Made by a program: the position numbers and the translations under genes. A DNA stretch of 64,000 bases from Jeotgalicoccus aerolatus (GTDB lineage: Bacteria > Bacillota > Bacilli > Staphylococcales > Salinicoccaceae). Each line of letters starts with the position of its first letter. Within the stretch, counting starts at the first letter, position 1. Location: assembly GCF_014635205.1 (NCBI RefSeq), contig NZ_BMCN01000003.1, positions 62,001 to 126,000 on the forward strand. Reading direction: 5' to 3'. Of the stretch, positions 1 to 10,316 are shown one piece after another. The notes under the pieces are model-generated. The model was not told the origin of the DNA. It saw only the letters and a list, made by a program, of their open reading frames with translations, and made no database searches.

Positions 1-1
1 A

Positions 2-460
2 GAACAGCTTAAAAACTCAGTATCTACAGTATTAGTAGACTACCGCGGTTTAACAGTTTCTGAAGTAACTGAATTACGTAAGCAATTACGTGATGCTGGA
101 ATTGAATTCAAAGTTTACAAAAACACGATGGTTCGCCGTGCTGCGGAAGCTCAAGGCTTAACAGAGCTTAATGAATTCCTAGTCGGCCCGAGTGCAATCG
201 CATTTTCTAACGAAGATGTTATCGCGCCTGCTAAACTCATCCACGAATTCTCTAAACAACACGAAGCTTTAGAAATTAAAGCGGGTGTTATCGAAGGCAG
301 TTTCGTACCGGCAGAAGATGTAAAATCTATTGCATCTCTACCATCAAGAGACGGACTTCTTTCAATGCTGTTATCAGTATTGCAAGCACCAGTCCGCAAC
401 TTCGCATATGCAGTTAAAGCAATTGGTGAAGAGAAAGAACAAGAAAACGGCGAAGCTTAA
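2..460 (+). CDS. rplJ: 50S ribosomal protein L10 (5'-partial)
   Basis: L10 anchors the L7/L12 stalk on the 50S subunit, where translation factors bind. The frame is open from base 2 with no start codon in the window, so the first few residues are missing. The visible sequence carries the L10 features [10 protein letters not shown] and [12 protein letters not shown] near the start, and its acidic C-terminal helix ends in EKEQENGEA. It lies 45 bp upstream of rplL, the usual rplJL pair. Expression is normally autoregulated by L10-L12 binding to the leader, which lies outside the window. Confidence 0.95.
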   Translation, partial: EQLKNSVSTVLVDYRGLTVSEVTELRKQLRDAGIEFKVYKNTMVRRAAEAQGLTELNEFLVGPSAIAFSNEDVIAPAKLIHEFSKQHEALEIKAGVIEGSFVPAEDVKSIASLPSRDGLLSMLLSVLQAPVRNFAYAVKAIGEEKEQENGEA

Positions 461-505
461 TTTTTAAGCCGCAAAAAAACAACAAAAAAATGGAGGAATA
501 TTATC

Positions 506-871
506 ATGGCTAACAATGAACAAATCATTGAAAGTATTAAAGAAATGTCAGTTTTAGAATTAAACGACTTAGTAAAAGCAATTGAAGAAGAATTCGGCGT
601 AACAGCTGCTGCTCCTGTAGCTGCTGCAGGTGGCGGAGAAGCTGCTGCTGCTGAAGAGAAAACAGAATTTGATGTAGAACTTACATCTGCAGGTTCATCT
701 AAGATTAAAGTAATCAAAGTAGTTCGCGAAGCTACTGGTCTTGGTCTTAAAGATGCTAAAGAGCTAGTTGACGGCGCTCCTAAAGTTGTTAAAGAAGGTC
801 TTTCTAAAGAAGACGCTGAAGCTCTTAAAGCTCAACTTGAAGAAGTTGGCGCTGGCGTAGAAGTTAAGTAA
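506..871 (+). CDS. rplL: 50S ribosomal protein L7/L12
   Basis: This is the multicopy stalk protein that recruits and activates the GTPases EF-Tu, EF-G and IF2. At 121 aa it has the family length. The N-terminal dimerisation part is followed by an Ala/Gly-rich hinge at about residues 35-52, and then by the conserved C-terminal domain with [19 protein letters not shown] good ribosome binding site, TGGAGGA, sits 8 bases before the ATG. The gene is followed at once by a strong terminator, so rplJL can end here, with read-through into the methyltransferase gene possible. Confidence 0.98.
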   Translation: MANNEQIIESIKEMSVLELNDLVKAIEEEFGVTAAAPVAAAGGGEAAAAEEKTEFDVELTSAGSSKIKVIKVVREATGLGLKDAKELVDGAPKVVKEGLSKEDAEALKAQLEEVGAGVEVK

Positions 872-890
872 TATCAATAATTTTTGACAC

Positions 891-932
891 AAAAAGGTTC
901 CCGTAAACATCAGTTTATCGGGGACTTTTTTA
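891..932 (+). terminator. Intrinsic terminator after rplL
   Basis: A long imperfect inverted repeat pairs 891-908 with 913-930 (core GTTCCCG against CGGGGAC), with a short ATCA loop and a run of T on the 3' side. It begins 20 bases after the rplL stop and lies upstream of the methyltransferase start. Confidence 0.85.
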
Positions 933-961
933 GTTACTATCACCTATTGGGGGGATTCTTA

Positions 962-1549
962 ATGTCTCACTATTTTACTACGGATAATACTCCGCATGAA
1001 TTCAGCGAAATAAAATTCAGCTTCAACGATCATGTCTACCGCTTTAAAACAGATCGCGGCGTATTTTCTAAAAATCAGATTGATTATGGTACGGAAGTAT
1101 TAATCAGAACTGTATTTTCGGATTTTAACGGAACCGGGACTATGATTGATATGGGTGCGGGCTATGGCCCAATTGGTACTGTTCTTGGCAGAGAGCTGGA
1201 ATTGAAACCTGTAATGGTTGAAGTGAATGAAGATGCGAAACAGTTATCGATTGAAAATACACGCCGGGAAAAGATCGATGCCGACGTGCTGAGCAGGGAT
1301 AGTTATGACGCGCTGGAATTATCGGCAGAATTGTACGTTACTAACCCGCCTTTTAGGGCAGGGAAAGACACAGTGCTCGAAATGTTAAATGATGGATTCA
1401 AACGGTTAAGTGATGGCGGTGCTTTGTATATGGTTGTTCAGAAAAAACAAGGTATGCCTTCGTATAAAAAACATTTGAAATCATTGTTTGGCAATGTGGA
1501 GACAGTGTCGAAGGATAAGGGATATTACATCCTGAAGAGCACTAAATAA
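962..1549 (+). CDS. ybxB: Class I SAM-dependent methyltransferase, RsmC/YbxB family
   Basis: This is a predicted rRNA guanine-N2 methyltransferase of the RsmC-like family; the exact target is inferred. The ATG at 962 is preferred over in-frame codons further up, because GGGGGG lies 7 bases before it and the upstream frame runs through the rplL terminator. The product is 195 aa, the short single-domain form. Visible motifs are the SAM-binding DMGAGYGPIG (about residue 61) and the catalytic NPPF (about residue 128), which is typical of N-methyltransferases acting on guanine. In Bacilli the same gene occupies the gap between rplL and rpoB, supporting orthology with ybxB. Confidence 0.88.
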   Translation: MSHYFTTDNTPHEFSEIKFSFNDHVYRFKTDRGVFSKNQIDYGTEVLIRTVFSDFNGTGTMIDMGAGYGPIGTVLGRELELKPVMVEVNEDAKQLSIENTRREKIDADVLSRDSYDALELSAELYVTNPPFRAGKDTVLEMLNDGFKRLSDGGALYMVVQKKQGMPSYKKHLKSLFGNVETVSKDKGYYILKSTK

Positions 1550-1568
1550 AAGATTTTATATAATTGAC

Positions 1569-1598
1569 TTGACAAATTGTCTATGTTATTCTTATAGA
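1569..1598 (+). promoter_or_regulatory. Promoter of rpoBC
   Basis: A perfect -35 TTGACA (1569-1574) is separated by 18 bases from TATAGA (1593-1598). It is placed about 190 bp before rpoB, directly after the methyltransferase gene, so RNA polymerase genes get their own start and a long leader. Confidence 0.7.
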
Positions 1599-1679
1599 AT
1601 GTAAAATTAATATCAATAAGTATGTACTTTTCTGTGCAACTGTTGAATGGAGCATTTTAAACAAGTGTCCAGTTTAATA

Positions 1680-1715
1680 GGAAATGGGGTTGAATACGAT
1701 TCCGTTTTCTTTTTG
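1680..1715 (+). promoter_or_regulatory. Possible attenuator hairpin in the rpoB leader
   Basis: GGAAATGG (1680-1687) can pair with CCGTTTTC (1702-1709), including two G-U pairs, and is followed immediately by a T run. The structure looks like a weak intrinsic terminator inside the rpoB 5' leader. It may set a basal level of polymerase gene transcription; this is inferred from the fold only. Confidence 0.4.
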
Positions 1716-1785
1716 TCTTTTGAGCTGAATACCTTTTAAATATCCATTATAGTTTACGCAAATATTATTAGGGGTGAATCTGTCG

Positions 1786-4700
1786 ATGAGTCAATTGATT
1801 CAGTATGGAAGACATGCACAACGTAGAAGTTATGCGCGTATCGAAGAGAAGTTAGAATTACCTAACTTAATTGAGATTCAGACGAAATCGTACGAGTGGT
1901 TTTTAGAAACCGGTCTGATCGAAATGTTTAAAGATATTTCTCCGGTAGAGGATTTTACTGGGAATATGTCTTTAGAATTTGTCGATTATAAACTCGGCGA
2001 GCCGAAGTATAACGAGGAAGAAGCGAAAGATCACGACTCAACTTACTCAGCACCGCTGAGAGTGAAAGTTCGTTTAGTCATCAAAGAAACCGGCGAAGTA
2101 AAAGAGCAGGATGTATTTATGGGAGACTTCCCATTGATGACGGACACAGGGACTTTTATTATTAATGGCGCAGAACGTGTTATCGTTTCGCAATTAGTAA
2201 GAAGCCCATCTGTATATTTCTCTGAGAAGTTCGACAAAAATGGTAAATTGAACTTCGGAGCAACAGTCATCCCTAACCGTGGCGCATGGTTAGAATATGA
2301 AATCGACGCAAAAGATGTCGTTTATGTAAGAATCGACCGCACGCGTAAATTACCGATTACGGTATTGCTCCGTGCTTTAGGTTTTGCTACAGACGAAGAA
2401 ATCATCAACATTCTCGGCGATAACGAATATCTTCGTAATACGCTTGAGAAAGATGCGACAGAAACAGTCGACCAGGCCCTGTTAGAAATATATGAAAGAT
2501 TGCGTCCAGGCGAGCCTCCAACAGTAGAAAACGCACGTAATTTATTATATTCGAGATTCTTTGATCCGAAACGTTACGACCTTGCAAATGTCGGACGTTA
2601 CAAGATGAATAAGAAACTTCATCTTCAAAACCGTCTCTTCAACCAAGTGCTTACAGAACCGGTTGTAGACTCAGAGACAGGTGAAATCATCGCAGAAGCA
2701 GGTTCAACAATTGATCGCCGTACTTTAGATTCAATTATGGAACAGCTTGAAACAACTGCAAACCTTAAAACTTTCCACCTTGAACAAGGTCTCTTAGACG
2801 AGCCTGTAGAAATTCAATCTGTGAAAGTTCAGTCGCGAAATAACGAAGAACATTCTACGACTGTTATCGGTAACGCCTTCCCTGATGTGGAAGTTAAATC
2901 AATCACACCTTCAGATATTATTTCTTCAATGAGTTACTTCTTTAATTTATTAGAAGGTGTCGGTTATACAGATGATATCGACCACTTAGGAAACCGCCGT
3001 CTGCGTTCAGTCGGTGAGCTGTTACAAAATCAATTCCGTATCGGTGTTTCCCGTATGGAACGTGTTGTGCGCGAAAGAATGTCAATTCAGGATACAGAAA
3101 CTGTGACACCACAGCAGCTAATCAACATCCGTCCTGTGATTGCATCGATTAAAGAGTTCTTCGGAAGCTCTCAATTATCACAGTTCATGGACCAGACGAA
3201 TCCTCTTGCAGAATTGACGCACAAACGCCGTTTATCTGCCTTAGGACCCGGCGGTTTAACTCGTGAACGTGCCGGTATGGAAGTACGTGACGTTCACTAC
3301 TCTCACTACGGCCGTATGTGTCCGATTGAAACGCCTGAGGGCCCGAATATCGGTCTGATTAACACGTTGTCAAGTTATGCGCGTGTGAACGACTTTGGTT
3401 TTATCGAAACACCTTATAGAAGAGTTGACCCTGAAACAAACAAAGTAACGAATGAGATCGATTACTTAACAGCTGATGAAGAAGACAGCTATGTTGTTGC
3501 ACAGGCGAATGCTGTTCTGGCTGAAGATGGTTCGTTCGTTGATGATGAAGTGATTTGCCGTTTCCGCGGTAATAACACTCAAATGCAGCGCGACCGTATG
3601 GATTACATGGACGTATCGCCGAAGCAGGTAGTATCTGCTGCGACAGCATGTATTCCATTCCTTGAAAACGATGACTCCAACCGTGCACTGATGGGTGCGA
3701 ACATGCAGCGTCAGGCAGTTCCATTATTGAACCCTGAATCTCCGTTTATCGGAACAGGTATGGAACACGTGTCTGCAAGAGACTCAGGTGCTGCTGTTGT
3801 TGCCCGCTACAGAGGGCGTGTTGAGCACGTTGAAGCGAAAGAAATTCACGTTCGCCGTATTGAAGATAAAAACGGCAAAGACGTTGAAACTGAAAAAGAT
3901 GTTTACAGAATGTCTAAATTTATACGTTCCAATGCCGGAACTTGCTATAACCAAAAACCAATCATTGCTGAAGGCGACATCGTTACAAAAGGCGAAATTT
4001 TAGCTGACGGTCCTTCTATGGACAACGGTGAAATGGCGCTTGGAAGAAACGTTGTAGTCGGCTTTATGACTTGGGACGGTTATAACTACGAGGATGCTGT
4101 AATTATGAGTGAACGTCTTGTAAAACAAGATGTATACACTTCAATTCATATCGAAGAGTACGAATCTGAGTCAAGAGATACAAAACTCGGACCTGAAGAA
4201 ATCACGCGTGATATTCCTAACGTTTCTGACAGCGCACTTAAAAAGCTGGATGACCGCGGAATTGTTCACATCGGTGCTGAAGTCATCGACGGAGATATTC
4301 TCGTTGGTAAAGTAACACCTAAGGGTGTGACTGAATTAACTGCAGAAGAACGTCTTCTGCACGCTATTTTCGGTGAGAAAGCCCGCGAAGTCAGAGATAC
4401 TTCACTGCGTGTACCTCATGGTGCAGGCGGAATCGTACTCGATGTTAAAGTATTCAACCGCGAAGACGGAGACGAATTATCTCCTGGTGTAAACCAGCTT
4501 GTTCGCGTTTATATCGTTCAGAAGAGAAAAATCTCTGAAGGTGATAAGATGTGCGGACGTCACGGTAACAAAGGTGTAATTTCTAAGATTTTACCTGAAG
4601 AAGATATGCCTTATATGCCAGACGGTACGCCTATTGACATCATGCTTAACCCGCTTGGGGTTCCATCACGTATGAACATCGGGCAGGTGCTTGAATTGCA

Positions 4701-5328
4701 CCTTGGTATGGCGGCAAGAGCGATGGGCTTAAGAATGGCCTCTCCTGTATTTGACGGAGCGAATGAAGAAGATGTGTGGACAACAATGGAAGAAGCAGGT
4801 CTTGCACGTGATGGTAAGACGGTATTATACGATGGCCGTACAGGCGATCCATTTGAAAACCGTATTTCTGTCGGTGTTATGTACATGCTGAAACTTGCGC
4901 ACATGGTAGACGATAAACTTCACGCAAGAAGTACTGGTCCTTACTCATTAGTTACGCAGCAGCCACTTGGCGGTAAAGCTCAGTTCGGCGGACAGCGTTT
5001 CGGTGAGATGGAAGTATGGGCACTTGAAGCATACGGTGCTGCTTATACGCTGCAGGAAATCTTAACAGTTAAATCCGATGATACAGTCGGCCGTGTGAAA
5101 ACATATGAAGCGATTGTTAAAGGTGAAAACTTACCTAAACCAGGTGTTCCGGAATCATTCAGAGTATTGATGAAAGAACTTCAAAGTTTAGGCCTTGACG
5201 TAAGTATTATGGATGAAAACGACGAAGAAATTGAATTGCGCGATACAGAAGATGATGAGATAGAAAGCCAACCGACTCAATCGGATAACGTAACAGGCCC
5301 AGTGAAAAACGAGAATGTTACTGAGTAA
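1786..5328 (+). CDS. rpoB: DNA-directed RNA polymerase subunit beta
   Basis: This is the beta subunit of RNA polymerase, forming one side of the active-site cleft and the rifampicin pocket. The start is placed at ATG 1786, with AGGGGTGA 8 bases upstream; an in-frame GTG at 1774 overlaps that site. The product is 1180 aa, like Staphylococcus RpoB (about 1183), and is co-linear with it throughout. The rifampicin region (about residues 460-490) reads [20 protein letters not shown], the Bacillus-type wild-type sequence. The conserved C-terminal blocks are complete, followed by an acidic, variable tail. rpoC begins 40 bp downstream in the same transcript. Confidence 0.99.
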   Translation: MSQLIQYGRHAQRRSYARIEEKLELPNLIEIQTKSYEWFLETGLIEMFKDISPVEDFTGNMSLEFVDYKLGEPKYNEEEAKDHDSTYSAPLRVKVRLVIKETGEVKEQDVFMGDFPLMTDTGTFIINGAERVIVSQLVRSPSVYFSEKFDKNGKLNFGATVIPNRGAWLEYEIDAKDVVYVRIDRTRKLPITVLLRALGFATDEEIINILGDNEYLRNTLEKDATETVDQALLEIYERLRPGEPPTVENARNLLYSRFFDPKRYDLANVGRYKMNKKLHLQNRLFNQVLTEPVVDSETGEIIAEAGSTIDRRTLDSIMEQLETTANLKTFHLEQGLLDEPVEIQSVKVQSRNNEEHSTTVIGNAFPDVEVKSITPSDIISSMSYFFNLLEGVGYTDDIDHLGNRRLRSVGELLQNQFRIGVSRMERVVRERMSIQDTETVTPQQLINIRPVIASIKEFFGSSQLSQFMDQTNPLAELTHKRRLSALGPGGLTRERAGMEVRDVHYSHYGRMCPIETPEGPNIGLINTLSSYARVNDFGFIETPYRRVDPETNKVTNEIDYLTADEEDSYVVAQANAVLAEDGSFVDDEVICRFRGNNTQMQRDRMDYMDVSPKQVVSAATACIPFLENDDSNRALMGANMQRQAVPLLNPESPFIGTGMEHVSARDSGAAVVARYRGRVEHVEAKEIHVRRIEDKNGKDVETEKDVYRMSKFIRSNAGTCYNQKPIIAEGDIVTKGEILADGPSMDNGEMALGRNVVVGFMTWDGYNYEDAVIMSERLVKQDVYTSIHIEEYESESRDTKLGPEEITRDIPNVSDSALKKLDDRGIVHIGAEVIDGDILVGKVTPKGVTELTAEERLLHAIFGEKAREVRDTSLRVPHGAGGIVLDVKVFNREDGDELSPGVNQLVRVYIVQKRKISEGDKMCGRHGNKGVISKILPEEDMPYMPDGTPIDIMLNPLGVPSRMNIGQVLELHLGMAARAMGLRMASPVFDGANEEDVWTTMEEAGLARDGKTVLYDGRTGDPFENRISVGVMYMLKLAHMVDDKLHARSTGPYSLVTQQPLGGKAQFGGQRFGEMEVWALEAYGAAYTLQEILTVKSDDTVGRVKTYEAIVKGENLPKPGVPESFRVLMKELQSLGLDVSIMDENDEEIELRDTEDDEIESQPTQSDNVTGPVKNENVTE

Positions 5329-5367
5329 TGTGCTGAGCTTCGAGAAAACATTAGGGAGGAAAGCTCA

Positions 5368-8300
5368 TTGATAGATGTTAATAGATTCAAATATATGAAA
5401 ATTGGTTTAGCGTCACCGGAAAAAATTCGTTCATGGTCTTTCGGAGAAGTTAAGAAACCGGAAACGATTAACTACAGAACTTTAAAACCGGAACGTGACG
5501 GTTTATTCTGCGAGAAAATTTTCGGACCGACAAAAGACTGGGAATGCAGCTGCGGTAAATACAAACGTGTCAGATATAAAGGAATGGTTTGTGACCGCTG
5601 CGGTGTTGAAGTTACACGCGCTAAAGTTAGACGCGAAAGAATGGGGCACATTGAACTTGCTGCCCCTGTAACTCACATCTGGTACTTTAAAGGCATCCCT
5701 TCACGCATGGGTCTGCTTTTAGATATGTCACCGCGTTCACTGGAAGAAATTATTTACTTCGCTTCTTATGCTGTAATCAAGCCGGGACCTACAGGTCTTG
5801 AACCTAAACAGCTGCTGAGCGAACGTGAATACCGCGAGTATTACGATAAATTCGGCAATACTTTCACAGCTAAAATGGGTGCTGAAGCAATTAAAGAATT
5901 ACTTCAGCAAGTCGATTTGAATTCTGAGTTGGAAATGCTGAGAAAAGAACTGGAAACAGCTACAGGACAACGTTTAACACGTGCAATCAAACGTCTTGAA
6001 GTCGTTGAAGCGTTCCGTCACTCAGGCAACGATCCATCTTGGATGATCCTCGATGTACTGCCGATTATACCGCCGGAAATCCGTCCGATGGTTCAATTAG
6101 ACGGCGGCCGTTTTGCAACAAGTGATATGAACGACTTATACCGTCGTGTAATTAATCGTAATAACCGTCTGAAACGTCTTCTGGATTTAGGCGCACCTGG
6201 AATCATTGTTCAAAATGAGAAGCGCATGCTGCAGGAAGCTGTAGATGCACTGATCGATAACGGCCGTCGCGGCCGTCCTGTTACAGGACCAGGTAACCGT
6301 CCGCTTAAATCACTGTCTCATATGCTGAAAGGTAAACAAGGACGTTTCCGTCAGAACTTACTCGGTAAACGTGTTGACTATTCTGGCCGTTCAGTAATCG
6401 TCGTTGGACCTGGACTGAAGATGTATCAGTGCGGACTGCCTAAAGAAATGGCGCTGGAACTGTTCAAGCCTTTCGTTATGAAAGAACTTGTATCACGTGA
6501 TTTAGCAACAAACATTAAAAATGCCAAAGGTAAAATCGAGCGCTTGGAGAACGAAGTGTGGGACGTGCTGGAAGATGTTATTTCAGAACACCCTGTACTG
6601 TTAAACCGTGCACCAACGCTTCACCGACTCGGTATCCAGGCATTCGAAGCTACATTAGTTGAAGGCCGTGCAATCCGTCTTCACCCGTTAGTTACAACAG
6701 CATATAACGCTGACTTTGACGGTGACCAGATGGCTGTTCACGTACCTCTATCTAAAGAAGCACAGGCTGAAGCCCGCATGCTGATGCTCGCTGCTCAAAA
6801 CATTCTTAACCCTAAAGATGGTAAGCCGGTAGTTACACCGTCTCAGGATATGGTCCTCGGGAACTACTACTTAACACTTGAGCGCGAAGACATGAAGAAT
6901 GAAGGTCATATCTTCAAGAGTATCGATGAAGTAGTTATGGCATACCAGAATGGTTATGTGTCACTTCATACAAGAATTGGTATGCACACACAAGTGCTTT
7001 CGACAGAAAAAGTATCGGAAGAAAATACAGGTAAAATTCTGATGACGACTGTCGGCAAGGTTATCTTTAACGAGATTATGCCGCCATCATTCCCTTATCT
7101 GAATGAGCCGACAAAAGAAAACTTAGAACGTAAAACACCAAATAAATACTTCATTGATGCTGAAGATTTAGGTGAAGATGGTTTACGCGGAAAAATACAG
7201 GAAATGCCGCTTGTTGATCCGTTTAACAAGAAATTCCTTGGACAGGTTATCGCAGAAGTCTTCAATAAGTTCCACATTACAGAAACATCTGTCATGCTTG
7301 ACCTTATGAAAGATCTCGGCTTTAAATACTCAGCGAAAGCGGGTATTACTGTAGGAGTTTCAGATATCGTTGTACTTCCTGAAAAACAAGTAATCATCGA
7401 TGAAACTGAAGAAAAAGTTGAAAAAGTTCAGAAACAATTCTCACGCGGTTTAATTACCGAAGAAGAACGTTACAATGCAGTTATTGAACTTTGGACAAAA
7501 TCTAAAGATATTATTCAGGACAAACTGATGGCCTCATTAGATCGTCTAAACCCAATCTTCATGATGAGTGATTCAGGTGCCCGCGGTAACGCATCAAACT
7601 TTACACAGCTTGCAGGTATGCGCGGACTGATGGCGAACCCGTCAGGTGAAATTATCGAGCTGCCGATTAAATCAAGCTTCCGTGAAGGTCTGACAGTACT
7701 CGAGTACTTTATCTCTACTCACGGTGCGCGTAAAGGTCTTGCCGATACTGCACTGAAAACTGCTGACTCCGGTTACCTGACACGCCGTCTTGTTGACGTT
7801 GCTCAGGACGTTATCGTTCGCGAAGAAGATTGCGGTACTGATAAAGGTCTGCTTGTATCAGCGCTGACAGAAGGTTCAGAACTGATAGAGCCGCTGATCG
7901 ACCGTCTAGAAGGCCGTTATGTTAAGGAAACTGTAAGACATCCTGAAAGCGATGAAGTAATTATCGGCAGCAATGAATTAATTACTCCGGATATTGCTAA
8001 AGAGATTGTAAACAGCGGAATTGAAGAAGTATATATCCGTTCAGCATTTACATGTAATACACGTCACGGTGTATGTGAACGCTGCTATGGTAAAAACCTT
8101 GCGACTGGTGAAAAAGTTGAAGTCGGCGAAGCAGTGGGTACCATTGCCGCTCAATCAATTGGTGAACCAGGTACACAGCTTACAATGCGTACATTCCACA
8201 CAGGTGGTGTAGCAGGTAGCGATATTACACAAGGTCTGCCGCGTATCCAGGAATTATTTGAAGCGCGTAATCCAAAAGGGCAGGCGCAAATTTCAGAAAT

Positions 8301-8988
8301 TCACGGTACGGTAACGGATATTGAAGTCGTTAAAGACCGCCAGCAGGAAGTTAAAGTTAAAGGTGAACAGGAAACGCGCACTTACATGGTGCCGGGAGCT
8401 GCACGCCTGCTCGTTGAAATTGGTGATAAAGTCGGTCCTGGTGAAGTATTGAATGAAGGTTCAATCGAACCGAAACAGCTGCTTCAAGTTGCTGGTTTAA
8501 ATACGACACAGGAATACCTGCTGAAAGAAGTACAGAAAGTATACCGCATGCAAGGGGTAGAAATCGGTGATAAACACGTTGAGGTTATGGTTCGTCAAAT
8601 GCTGCGTAAAGTACGCATTATCGATGCCGGCGATACGTCATTATTACCGGGTGCTTTAGTAGAAATTCATACTTTCACAGATGCAAACAAAGAGATATTC
8701 AAACAGAGAAAACGTCCGGCAACTGCAAAACCGGTTCTGCTTGGTATTACGAAAGCATCTCTGGAAACTGAAAGTTTCTTATCAGCAGCCAGCTTCCAGG
8801 AAACAACACGTGTCCTGACTGATGCAGCGATTAAAGGTAAGCGCGATGATCTTCTCGGACTTAAAGAGAACGTTATTATCGGTAAACTGATTCCTGCAGG
8901 TACGGGAATGACAAATTATAAAGATGTAGAAATAGATGTAGCTGAAAATGCAGTGCCGGAAGATGAAGTCGTTCTTTTAGAAGACTAA
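5368..8988 (+). CDS. rpoC: DNA-directed RNA polymerase subunit beta'
   Basis: This is the catalytic beta' subunit. It starts at TTG 5368, with GGGAGGA 7 bases upstream, the start also used in Staphylococcus. The 1206 aa product shows the N-terminal zinc cluster (CSCG and CDRCG, about residues 60-80), the Mg2+-binding NADFDGDQ loop (about residue 447), the trigger-loop region, and a second cysteine cluster [13 protein letters not shown] (about residue 895). It is full length and co-transcribed with rpoB. A strong terminator follows. The L7Ae-like gene that normally separates rpoC from rpsL in Staphylococcus is absent. Confidence 0.99.
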   Translation: MIDVNRFKYMKIGLASPEKIRSWSFGEVKKPETINYRTLKPERDGLFCEKIFGPTKDWECSCGKYKRVRYKGMVCDRCGVEVTRAKVRRERMGHIELAAPVTHIWYFKGIPSRMGLLLDMSPRSLEEIIYFASYAVIKPGPTGLEPKQLLSEREYREYYDKFGNTFTAKMGAEAIKELLQQVDLNSELEMLRKELETATGQRLTRAIKRLEVVEAFRHSGNDPSWMILDVLPIIPPEIRPMVQLDGGRFATSDMNDLYRRVINRNNRLKRLLDLGAPGIIVQNEKRMLQEAVDALIDNGRRGRPVTGPGNRPLKSLSHMLKGKQGRFRQNLLGKRVDYSGRSVIVVGPGLKMYQCGLPKEMALELFKPFVMKELVSRDLATNIKNAKGKIERLENEVWDVLEDVISEHPVLLNRAPTLHRLGIQAFEATLVEGRAIRLHPLVTTAYNADFDGDQMAVHVPLSKEAQAEARMLMLAAQNILNPKDGKPVVTPSQDMVLGNYYLTLEREDMKNEGHIFKSIDEVVMAYQNGYVSLHTRIGMHTQVLSTEKVSEENTGKILMTTVGKVIFNEIMPPSFPYLNEPTKENLERKTPNKYFIDAEDLGEDGLRGKIQEMPLVDPFNKKFLGQVIAEVFNKFHITETSVMLDLMKDLGFKYSAKAGITVGVSDIVVLPEKQVIIDETEEKVEKVQKQFSRGLITEEERYNAVIELWTKSKDIIQDKLMASLDRLNPIFMMSDSGARGNASNFTQLAGMRGLMANPSGEIIELPIKSSFREGLTVLEYFISTHGARKGLADTALKTADSGYLTRRLVDVAQDVIVREEDCGTDKGLLVSALTEGSELIEPLIDRLEGRYVKETVRHPESDEVIIGSNELITPDIAKEIVNSGIEEVYIRSAFTCNTRHGVCERCYGKNLATGEKVEVGEAVGTIAAQSIGEPGTQLTMRTFHTGGVAGSDITQGLPRIQELFEARNPKGQAQISEIHGTVTDIEVVKDRQQEVKVKGEQETRTYMVPGAARLLVEIGDKVGPGEVLNEGSIEPKQLLQVAGLNTTQEYLLKEVQKVYRMQGVEIGDKHVEVMVRQMLRKVRIIDAGDTSLLPGALVEIHTFTDANKEIFKQRKRPATAKPVLLGITKASLETESFLSAASFQETTRVLTDAAIKGKRDDLLGLKENVIIGKLIPAGTGMTNYKDVEIDVAENAVPEDEVVLLED

Positions 8989-9046
8989 TTTCAAAGGACT
9001 GAATCAGCAAAACAGCATCGTATTGATGGGTCAAATACGGATGCAA

Positions 9047-9078
9047 AAGCCGTCCCGAAAGGGGCGGCTTATATTTTT
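9047..9078 (+). terminator. Intrinsic terminator after rpoC
   Basis: AAGCCGTCCC (9047-9056), a GAAA tetraloop and GGGGCGGCTT (9061-9070) form a GC-rich hairpin followed by ATATTTTT. It ends the rpoBC transcript 60 bp after the rpoC stop. Confidence 0.9.
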
Positions 9079-9118
9079 AATTACGTCAGTACAGCAATAG
9101 TTTTTTTGCCGGGAACGC

Positions 9119-9148
9119 TTGACACTCGACTTGGCATAATGGTATTAT
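9119..9148 (+). promoter_or_regulatory. Promoter of the rpsL-rpsG-fusA operon
   Basis: A perfect -35 TTGACA (9119-9124) is followed 18 bases on by TATTAT (9143-9148). It lies just after the rpoC terminator, so the ribosomal protein/elongation factor operon is transcribed separately, with a leader of about 140 nt. Confidence 0.75.
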
Positions 9149-9199
9149 TATTAAGGTTACTTTATGAGGCGCTTTGTGCGTATTAGTAAAGGAGACAAA

Positions 9200-9244
9200 G
9201 TGTATTTTGTAAGATTTATATCTTACAGATTTTTTATACTCTAA
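9200..9244 (+). CDS. Possible 14-codon leader peptide before rpsL
   Basis: AAAGGAGA sits 4-5 bases before a GTG that opens a short frame, [14 protein letters not shown], ending in TAA. An in-frame ATG at 9164 would give 26 codons but lies at the expected transcript start and has a weak binding site. The frame runs through the hairpin at 9208-9236, so its translation could disrupt that hairpin. No homologue is recognised, and coding status rests only on the binding site and position. Confidence 0.3.
   Translation: MYFVRFISYRFFIL
9208..9237 (+). promoter_or_regulatory. Attenuator-like hairpin in the rpsL leader
   Basis: TGTAAGA (9208-9214) and TCTTACA (9221-9227) form a perfect stem with a 6-base loop, followed by GATTTTTTAT. 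It lies between the promoter at 9119 and rpsL, in the place expected for a leader terminator, and overlaps the short leader frame. Confidence 0.5.
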
Positions 9245-9297
9245 AAATGAACCACCTGGATGTGTGGATTAAGAATAAGAGAGGAGGACATTCGATT

Positions 9298-9717
9298 ATG
9301 CCAACAATTAATCAGTTAATCAGAAAATCACGCAGTACTAAATCACAAAAATCTGACTCTCCTGCATTAAACAGAGGTTTTAACAGTCTTAAGAAACGCG
9401 TTACGACTGACGCTGCGCCACAAAAACGCGGTGTTTGTACACGTGTAGGTACTATGACTCCTAAAAAACCAAACTCTGCTTTACGTAAATATGCACGTGT
9501 GAGATTATCAAATAACATTGAAGTTAACGCGTATATTCCTGGAATTGGGCACAACCTGCAAGAACACAGTGTTGTACTTATCCGCGGAGGACGTGTTAAA
9601 GACTTACCGGGGGTACGCTATCACGTAGTACGTGGTGCGCTTGATACTTCAGGTGTTGAAGGCCGTAAACAAAGCCGTTCACATTACGGTGCTAAAAAGC
9701 CTAAAGGCGACAAGTAA
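9298..9717 (+). CDS. rpsL: 30S ribosomal protein S12
   Basis: S12 lies at the decoding centre of the 30S subunit and affects accuracy. The start is ATG 9298, behind GAGGAGGA at 9281-9288; an ATG 51 bases upstream has no binding site and adds residues foreign to the family. The 139 aa product keeps the streptomycin-determining segments [11 protein letters not shown] and [12 protein letters not shown] in wild-type form. First gene of the rpsL-rpsG-fusA operon. Confidence 0.98.
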   Translation: MPTINQLIRKSRSTKSQKSDSPALNRGFNSLKKRVTTDAAPQKRGVCTRVGTMTPKKPNSALRKYARVRLSNNIEVNAYIPGIGHNLQEHSVVLIRGGRVKDLPGVRYHVVRGALDTSGVEGRKQSRSHYGAKKPKGDK

Positions 9718-9786
9718 TAATTCGTCACTTTAGATGCGAAAAGACATTTAAAAAATGATAAAATAAAAATTGGAAGGAGGATAATT

Positions 9787-10257
9787 ATGCCACGTAAAGG
9801 TCCAGTACCTAAAAGAGATGTTTTACCGGATCCGATTCACAACTCTAAACTTGTGACTAAACTCATCAACAAAATGATGATCGACGGTAAACGAGGAACT
9901 TCGCAAAAAATTCTTTATAACGCATTTGATCTAGTACAAGAACGTTCTGGTAAAGATGCTATGGAGGTTTTTGACGAAGCGATTGAAAACATTATGCCAC
10001 TTCTTGAGGTTAAAGCACGCCGTGTTGGTGGGTCAAACTACCAAGTACCGGTTGAAGTTCGTCCAGAACGCCGTACTACTCTAAGCCTACGTTGGCTTGT
10101 GAACTACGCACGTCTGCGTGGGGAAAAGACAATGGAAGAAAGATTAGCTAACGAAATTCTTGATGCTGCAAACAACACAGGTGGAGCAGTTAAGAAACGC
10201 GAAGAAAGTCATAAAATGGCTGAAGCTAACAGAGCATTTGCACACTACCGCTGGTAG
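9787..10257 (+). CDS. rpsG: 30S ribosomal protein S7
   Basis: S7 is a primary 16S rRNA-binding protein that nucleates assembly of the 30S head. At 156 aa it has the standard length, beginning [10 protein letters not shown] and ending with the [15 protein letters not shown] tail. The binding site GGAAGGAGG precedes the ATG. It lies between rpsL and fusA as in other Firmicutes. Confidence 0.98.
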   Translation: MPRKGPVPKRDVLPDPIHNSKLVTKLINKMMIDGKRGTSQKILYNAFDLVQERSGKDAMEVFDEAIENIMPLLEVKARRVGGSNYQVPVEVRPERRTTLSLRWLVNYARLRGEKTMEERLANEILDAANNTGGAVKKREESHKMAEANRAFAHYRW

Positions 10258-10316
10258 GATGCAATCTCTTTTAGTATATATATCTAATCCATACCTGGAA
10301 GGAGCAAAGAATACTC

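Noticed and set aside
3160-3255. Rifampicin-resistance substitution in RpoB (Thr where S. aureus has Ala473)
   Set aside because: Thr is the natural residue in Bacillus at this place and the key resistance positions (Ser, Gln, Asp, His, Arg, Ser) are wild type.
3401-3724. 107-residue - strand frame opposite rpoB
   Set aside because: An antisense shadow with no binding site, inside an essential conserved gene.
9298-9717. Streptomycin-resistance change in S12
   Set aside because: The lysines in TPKKPNS and GRVKDLPG are wild type.
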